Of a stretch of 64,000 bases of DNA, positions 59,915 to 64,000 are shown piece after piece. Every line of letters starts with the position of its first letter. Positions within the stretch are counted from its first letter, which is position 1. The stretch covers positions 1-64,000 of the forward strand of contig JANNBN010000121.1 of the NCBI GenBank assembly GCA_031385545.1, written 5' to 3'. This DNA is from JANNBN01 sp031385545. Lineage in GTDB: Bacteria > Actinomycetota > Acidimicrobiia > Acidimicrobiales > JANYDT01. A program made the translations under genes and the position numbers. The notes beneath the pieces are model-generated. The model saw nothing but the letters and a program-made list of their open reading frames with translations, searched no databases and was not told the origin of the DNA.

Positions 59915-60544
59915 TTAGCCGATGGCTCGCCGGACATTTCGGATGTGCACATCGATGATCCGATCGTCCCCGAAGAAGTCATGCCCCCAAATGCGTTCCA
60001 ACAGGACTCGCCGTGTGAAGACACGGCCCGGTGCCTGCGCAAGCGTGGCGAGTACATCGAATTCTCTCGTGGTGAGCGTCGCCAGGACCCCGTCGACACG
60101 CACCTCCCGGCTATCAGGATCGACTTCGAGTGAGCCGAAGCGGAGTATCGGCGCATCGGCCTGCTGGAGAAGCGGCTGGTGAGTTCCCCGCCTCAGCACC
60201 GCACGAATTCGGGCGGCGACTTCGCGCGGGCTGAAAGGTTTGGTGATGTAGTCGTCTGCCCCAAGCCCGAGACCCAGCACCTTGTCCGTCTCGTCAGCGC
60301 GAGCCGTAAGGACGATGACGGCAACGCTGTGACGCCGGCGGATCTCGGCGAGCACGTCCAGCCCCGTCATGCCCGGCATCGTCAGGTCGAGCAGCACAAC
60401 ATCGACAGCATGCGTTTCGAGGTGAGCGAGAGCCAACGTACCGTCCGGCGACGTCGACGGATCGAACCCATCAGCGCGCAGATAGTCGGCGAGCATCTGG
60501 CGAATCGCAGGCTCGTCGTCGACCACCAGAACGGTTGTGCTCAT
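59915..60544 (-). CDS. OmpR-family response regulator, C-terminally truncated
   Basis: The 209-residue protein has a complete receiver (TVLVVDDEPAIRQML, VVLLDLTMPGMTGLDVL, VLTARADE, YITKPFSPREV) and most of a winged-helix domain (ATLTTREFDVLATLAQAPGRVFTRRVLLERIWGHDFFGDDRIIDVHIRNVRRAIG). It stops there; the family normally has about 25 more residues with the wing (RGVGYRF). Loss of the wing should impair DNA binding. It lies 22 bases downstream of the DUF305 gene and directly before the kinase remnant. Confidence 0.85.
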   Translation of the reverse strand: MSTTVLVVDDEPAIRQMLADYLRADGFDPSTSPDGTLALAHLETHAVDVVLLDLTMPGMTGLDVLAEIRRRHSVAVIVLTARADETDKVLGLGLGADDYITKPFSPREVAARIRAVLRRGTHQPLLQQADAPILRFGSLEVDPDSREVRVDGVLATLTTREFDVLATLAQAPGRVFTRRVLLERIWGHDFFGDDRIIDVHIRNVRRAIG

Positions 60545-60600
60545 CGCTTCCTAGGCTCCCATATCGTCAAGAGGCTGGAACGGTCGTCCCGTGGTCCAAA

Positions 60601-60627
60601 CCGTCCATACCGTCCATACCGTCCATA
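60601..60627. repeat. In-frame 9-bp repeat (CCGTCCATA)3 at the end of the DUF305 gene
   Basis: Three exact 9-bp units code for the tripeptide repeat GMD-GMD-GMD near the C-terminus of the DUF305 protein. In-frame length variation would only change the tail. Confidence 0.8.
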
Positions 60628-61260
60628 CCGTCGCTTGGGCTCGCTGCTCCGTACCACTCGGTGCGCCATGAGTTCATCTGCTTGATCTCCGTGGTCTGCG
60701 CTGCGACGATGGCAGTTGCAAGTGTGCGAACTTCTGCACGCAGATCCTTGAACTTCAGGGCGCTCTGCGACATCTGTACCGCCATCATGTGGTGCATCAG
60801 CATGTCGTCGATGAATGCCTTGTCGTAGGCGTCACCGGTCAATGTGGACGCATCGCGCATCATTGGGCGGTACTCGACGTCGGTTGGTTCGCCTGCGTAC
60901 CAGGATGCGAGCCATCCGTTCATCTGGGTGATCTCAGCCGATTGGCTTGACACGATCGCATCGGCGAGGCCCTGTAGCTCGAGCCGCGCGGTACGGGTTC
61001 GCAGTGCGGTCGCCGCTTCGACGGCCTCTTGATGATGCGGGATCATTTCCGTGAGGAACTCGAACTCCGATTCGACCAGCATCATCGAGCCCATCGATTC
61101 CATCGGGCTCGCAGCGGAAACGGTCGATGCGCCATCCGCGGCCGTGACCGCCTTCGTGGTGGTATCTGCTGCAGCCGTGCTGGCGGGGTCCGACCCGCAC
61201 GCAGACAGACTGAGCGCACCGGCGGCACCGGCGGCACCGACAGCGAGAAGAGCAACGAGC

Positions 61261-61288
61261 GGAGAACGGAGAACGGAGAACGGAGTTC
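61261..61288. repeat. Heptanucleotide tandem repeat (GGAGAAC)3 plus GGAGTTC at the DUF305 start
   Basis: Three exact copies of GGAGAAC (61261-61267, 61268-61274, 61275-61281) and a fourth imperfect GGAGTTC (61282-61288) lie directly after the ATG on the coding strand. Seven is not a multiple of three, so unit gain or loss switches the reading frame. Confidence 0.9.
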
Positions 61289-61375
61289 ATACGATCACCC
61301 AACCAGCTGACCGTGGAGTTGACGCAACCGCCTGCGTGAAGTTCCTGTGAAGCGGCGCAGTGGTCCGCGGCGAGC

Positions 61376-62038
61376 TCAGGGTTTCACGAGACCGTTCAGG
61401 GTCTTCGTGTACTCCTCCACTTCAAGCTTCTGGTCAGTCGCCATTCGAGTTGCGAGCACGGCGACTTCGGCGTCGCTCGCGTTGTCTCGGGCGAACTCGG
61501 CCATATGCACACCTCCTTTGTGGTGCGCGCGCATCAAGGTGAGGAACTCCCGGTCAGCTTCGACCCCGGCGGCATTCTTCAGCCTGAGGAGATCGTCCGA
61601 TGACGCCATGCCCGGCATGTCGACAACCGTCGTCCCCATTCCCATCCAAGCCATCGCAACCCGGTCCTCTGCGCCGCGATCGACACCCCACTCGTCCAAC
61701 CGAGCTTCGAGAAGACCAATTTCGTAGCGCTGGAAGACAATCACCTCGGTGGCGAAGCGCTTGACAGCGGCGCTGATACCTGGCCGATCGAGGGTGATCA
61801 ACGACATCTCAACAGCCTGGTCGTGGTGGTCCAGCATGTCGTTGACAAACCCTTGGTCGACCTCGGTGAATCGGAATCGATCTTGTGCCCGGCTCGAATA
61901 CTTCTGCGTGCTGTAGGCAGTGCCCGCGCCCAGGCCCAACAGCAGGCACGAGAACGAAGCGGCAATCACGTGACGCACCGAATACCAGCGCTCTTCGGGT
62001 GCAATCCCGACGTGTTGAGGTGTGGTGTCGTCAGCCAT
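61376..62038 (-). CDS. DUF305 membrane-anchored protein
   Basis: The 220-residue protein has an N-terminal membrane helix (HVIAASFSCLLLGLGAGTAYS) and a DUF305 domain with the paired His/Met motifs (FVNDMLDHHDQAVEMSLITL, REFLTLMRAHHKGGVHMAEFARD). The start at 62038 overlaps the P-type ATPase stop by eight bases, so they are coupled. DUF305 proteins often accompany copper genes and may hold periplasmic metal. The sister DUF305 gene follows. Confidence 0.87.
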   Translation of the reverse strand: MADDTTPQHVGIAPEERWYSVRHVIAASFSCLLLGLGAGTAYSTQKYSSRAQDRFRFTEVDQGFVNDMLDHHDQAVEMSLITLDRPGISAAVKRFATEVIVFQRYEIGLLEARLDEWGVDRGAEDRVAMAWMGMGTTVVDMPGMASSDDLLRLKNAAGVEADREFLTLMRAHHKGGVHMAEFARDNASDAEVAVLATRMATDQKLEVEEYTKTLNGLVKP

Positions 62039-63980
62039 CTGAACGCTCTGTCCTTGGATTGGGAAGCGGTGTGACGGCGTGGTCCGAGCGTGTGACGTGG
62101 CGGTCGTGGGAGGGGCGACGAAGCAGTCGCAGGCCGTTGGCGATGACCACGAGGCTGGCCCCCATATCGGCGAGCACCGCAACCCAGAGCGAGGCCGACC
62201 CGGCGATAGTCAGCGCGAAGAACACAACCTTCACGCTGAGAGCCACCGCGATGTTCTGCCAGAGCACATGAGACGTGTGACGCGAGATACGTATCGTTTC
62301 GGCGATCTTGCGCGGATCGTCGTCCATGAGTGCAATATCGGCCGTCTCGATCGCAGTATCAGTGCCAGCCGCTCCCATAGCAATCCCGAGCGCAGCTTTC
62401 GCAAGCGCTGGAGCGTCGTTGACTCCGTCGCCGATCATGCCCACGTGGCCGCTGCGACTGAGCTCCGTCACAACGCGAAGTTTGTCGTCAGGGAGCAGCT
62501 CGCCGAACGCTTCGTCTATTCCAACCATGCGGGCAACGGCGGTAGCGGTGCGCTGGTTGTCACCGGTGAGCATCACCACCCGCACACCGAGTTCGTGCAG
62601 GTCGTTCACTGCCTGCACGGACTGCGGCCGGACAGTATCTGCCACAGCGAGTACGGCGAGCGCTCGTTGGGGAGTCATGAGGACAACAGCGGTTTTCGCG
62701 TCGTTCTCGAACCGTTGCAGGATGGTCTCGAGTTGCGGGGTGCAGATACCGGTGTCTTCGACGAGGCGGTGGTTTCCAAGCAGATACGCGACAGCATCGA
62801 CGGTTCCTGATACACCGCGCCCCGGGATAGCTTGAAAGTTGTCGACGGGGTCGAGCTGACCCGTCCATGCAGTGACGATCGCATGCGCGACGGGGTGTTC
62901 CGAGAGCGTGTCGAGCGAAGCGGCTATCCGAAGGGTCTCGTCGTGGGTCATGTGGTGGAGAGGAACGAGGTCCGTCAGGACGGGCTTGCCGTGCGTCAGC
63001 GTTCCCGTTTTGTCGACAGCGACAACGGTCAGGCGCCTGGCCTGCTCAAGATGGATGCCGCCCTTGATGAGAATGCCCCGTCGTGCTGCACCGCCGAGAC
63101 CCGAAACAACCGTGACCGGTGTCGAGATCACCAGTGCACAGGGGCAGGCAAGCACCAGGAGCACGAGTGCTTTGTAGAACCAGTCTCGCCACGTGCCCGT
63201 TCCCACCAGCGGCGGAATGACCGCGAGTGCAATGGCCGCAACGAAGACAAGCGGCGTGTAGATCGCTGCAAATCGGTCGACGAACCGCTGTGCGGGTGCC
63301 TTCTCCGCCTGTGCGGCCTGGATGGAGCGGGCGATGCGGTCCAACGTTCCTTCGCCCTTCTCCGCAGTCACGGTGACTTCGAGTGTGCCGCGCTCGTTGA
63401 TGGTGCCGGCGAAGACGGCATCGCCAGTCTTTTTGGTCACCGGTATCGATTCGCCGGTGATGGGTGCCTGGTTGACGGTTGACGCGCCGCCCGTCACGGT
63501 GCCATCGAGCGGAACACGCTCGCCCGGCTTCACGAGCACGATCTCGTTCAGCGGCACGTCGCCGGTTGGAGTGGACAACCAGCGCCCGCCATCGCCACGC
63601 ACAAGGGCAGTCTCAGGTGCGAGGGCCACCAACGACCGGATTGCGTTGCGTGCCCGTTCAAGGCTGAGCGCCTCGATGAGTTCCGCCAGCCCGAACAGCC
63701 AGACGACAACCGCGGCCTCGGGCCATTGACCGATTGCAAGTGCACCTACGACCGCGATGGTCATCAGTAGGGCCATCGTGAGGCGGCGGGTGATGAGGGC
63801 TTTCCATCCCTTGCGGAGCGTGTCGCGCCCGCCGAGCGCAATTGCTGCGAGCGCCATCACCGCGACGGGAACGGAACGTTCCTTGACTCCTCCGATCACG
63901 ATGAGTTCGGACCCGATGGCAAGGACACCGGCAGCCACCGTGGTGACAATCGTCTGCGTCGTCAATGACCGGGAGTTCAT
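62031..63980 (-). CDS. Zn/Cd/Pb-type P1B-2 ATPase (ZntA/CadA-like), without HMA domain
   Basis: The 649-residue P-type ATPase has CPC in LACPCALVISTPV (about residue 277), DKTGTLT (Asp about 322), SEHPVAHAI, GDGVNDAPALAK and, in the last membrane helices, VKVVFF...VLADMGASLVV (the Lys and Asp-x-Gly of Zn/Cd/Pb ATPases). No N-terminal GMTCxxC domain is seen; the start at 63980 lies 20 bases from the window edge. It leads a minus-strand operon with two DUF305 genes, a truncated regulator and a kinase remnant. Confidence 0.9.
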   Translation of the reverse strand: MNSRSLTTQTIVTTVAAGVLAIGSELIVIGGVKERSVPVAVMALAAIALGGRDTLRKGWKALITRRLTMALLMTIAVVGALAIGQWPEAAVVVWLFGLAELIEALSLERARNAIRSLVALAPETALVRGDGGRWLSTPTGDVPLNEIVLVKPGERVPLDGTVTGGASTVNQAPITGESIPVTKKTGDAVFAGTINERGTLEVTVTAEKGEGTLDRIARSIQAAQAEKAPAQRFVDRFAAIYTPLVFVAAIALAVIPPLVGTGTWRDWFYKALVLLVLACPCALVISTPVTVVSGLGGAARRGILIKGGIHLEQARRLTVVAVDKTGTLTHGKPVLTDLVPLHHMTHDETLRIAASLDTLSEHPVAHAIVTAWTGQLDPVDNFQAIPGRGVSGTVDAVAYLLGNHRLVEDTGICTPQLETILQRFENDAKTAVVLMTPQRALAVLAVADTVRPQSVQAVNDLHELGVRVVMLTGDNQRTATAVARMVGIDEAFGELLPDDKLRVVTELSRSGHVGMIGDGVNDAPALAKAALGIAMGAAGTDTAIETADIALMDDDPRKIAETIRISRHTSHVLWQNIAVALSVKVVFFALTIAGSASLWVAVLADMGASLVVIANGLRLLRRPSHDRHVTRSDHAVTPLPNPRTERSDG

Positions 63981-64000
63981 CGCAGCGTCGGTCGCAATGA

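Larger units (their letters stand above)
60567..61290 (-). pseudogene. DUF305 lipoprotein gene, out of frame at a 7-bp repeat
   Basis: The body (DUF305: LVESEFEFLTEMIPHHQEAVEAATALRTRT, DKAFIDDMLMHHMMAVQMSQSAL) is preceded in the same frame by a lipoprotein signal (LVALLAVGAAGAAGALSLSAC, lipobox LSAC), but that frame has a TGA at 61289-61287 and no start codon. The ATG (61290) is in another frame; three GGAGAAC units (61261-61281) lie between. With one unit removed, ATG and lipoprotein align to give MNSVLRSPLVALLAVG and a 238-residue product. As read, the gene is off; phase variation or a sequencing error could explain it. DUF305 proteins bind metal or act in metal stress. Confidence 0.8.

Noticed and set aside
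61287..61289. TGA before the DUF305 lipoprotein signal as another selenocysteine codon
   Set aside because: It lies at the very 5' end, before the signal peptide, with no start codon upstream in that frame. The 7-bp repeat explains it better.
60934..61302. A 122-residue minus-strand frame starting at the DUF305 ATG
   Set aside because: It is the out-of-frame continuation of the DUF305 start: Cys/Arg-rich, no family resemblance, and it covers the well-formed lipoprotein and DUF305 frame.
1..64000. tRNA, rRNA, sel genes, phage or transposon genes
   Set aside because: I looked for them on both strands and recognised none; a covariance-model search could still find a tRNA I missed.

Overview
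This window is chromosomal, high-GC bacterial DNA (by eye clearly GC-rich). It is densely coded, uses many GTG starts, and has many 4-base ATGA/GTGA overlaps between genes. LLM-family (F420-type) oxidoreductases, fragments of an Hsa-like (steroid/aromatic ring) pathway and a protein of a familiar actinobacterial hypothetical family point to an aerobic actinobacterium, possibly an acidimicrobial lineage. That assignment is inference. No rRNA, tRNA, phage, transposase or CRISPR array was recognised.

Layout. 1-3.7 kb: peptide/nickel-type ABC importer (binding protein plus two permeases). 3.7-19.8 kb: mixed housekeeping and accessory genes: PQQ-type sugar dehydrogenase, several SAM methyltransferases, a secreted trypsin-like protease, two divergent LLM oxidoreductases with an alpha/beta hydrolase, an EamA transporter with a His-rich tail, a 2OG oxygenase, an aldo/keto reductase, an OYE reductase, a GrdB/PrdB-like gene interrupted by an in-frame TGA, and a universal stress protein. 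20-25.3 kb: a kinase-like protein, then a MarR-regulated heterodimeric multidrug ABC exporter. 26-31.6 kb: a six-gene operon (ABC-2 exporter, lipoprotein, response regulator, sensor kinase). 31.8-37.6 kb: an hpa-like extradiol (meta) cleavage cluster with a cytochrome P450 and an HpaR-like regulator. 37.6-39.2 kb and 39.3-40.4 kb: a carboxyltransferase and an amidohydrolase of unassigned role. 40.6-48.6 kb: a near-complete 4-hydroxybenzoate/protocatechuate 4,5-cleavage pathway (PobA, LigAB, LigC, LigI, tautomerase, LigJ, LigK) with a GntR regulator and twin TTGTCGACAA-type operators. 49-51.3 kb: a gamma-butyrobetaine-hydroxylase-like oxygenase beside decayed hsaC-like and hsaA-like fragments. 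51.6-64 kb: a metal and redox stress region with a CopB-type ATPase, CsbD, a glyoxalase-fold protein, a GGDEF/degenerate-EAL protein, a Cu-only-SOD-like protein, a two-gene candidate selenoprotein operon, a deleted two-component system, two DUF305 proteins and a Zn/Cd-type P-ATPase.

Most notable: three genes (GrdB/PrdB-like at 18183-19337, ArsM-like methyltransferase at 58401-59180, DsrE-like at 59223-59585) carry an in-frame TGA where the family motif expects Cys or Sec. Each TGA is followed, 17-18 nt later, by a hairpin whose apical loop reads CGTGN. The repeated geometry strongly suggests bacterial SECIS elements and selenocysteine. The adjacent methyltransferase-DsrE pair, beside two metal-exporting ATPases, is the best candidate here for an undescribed selenium-dependent detoxification or redox system.

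The second theme is sequence plasticity. A 7-bp tandem repeat puts a DUF305 lipoprotein out of frame (one unit fewer restores a perfect lipoprotein signal). There are exact 14-bp and 15-bp tandem duplications, and two clear gene-decay scars.
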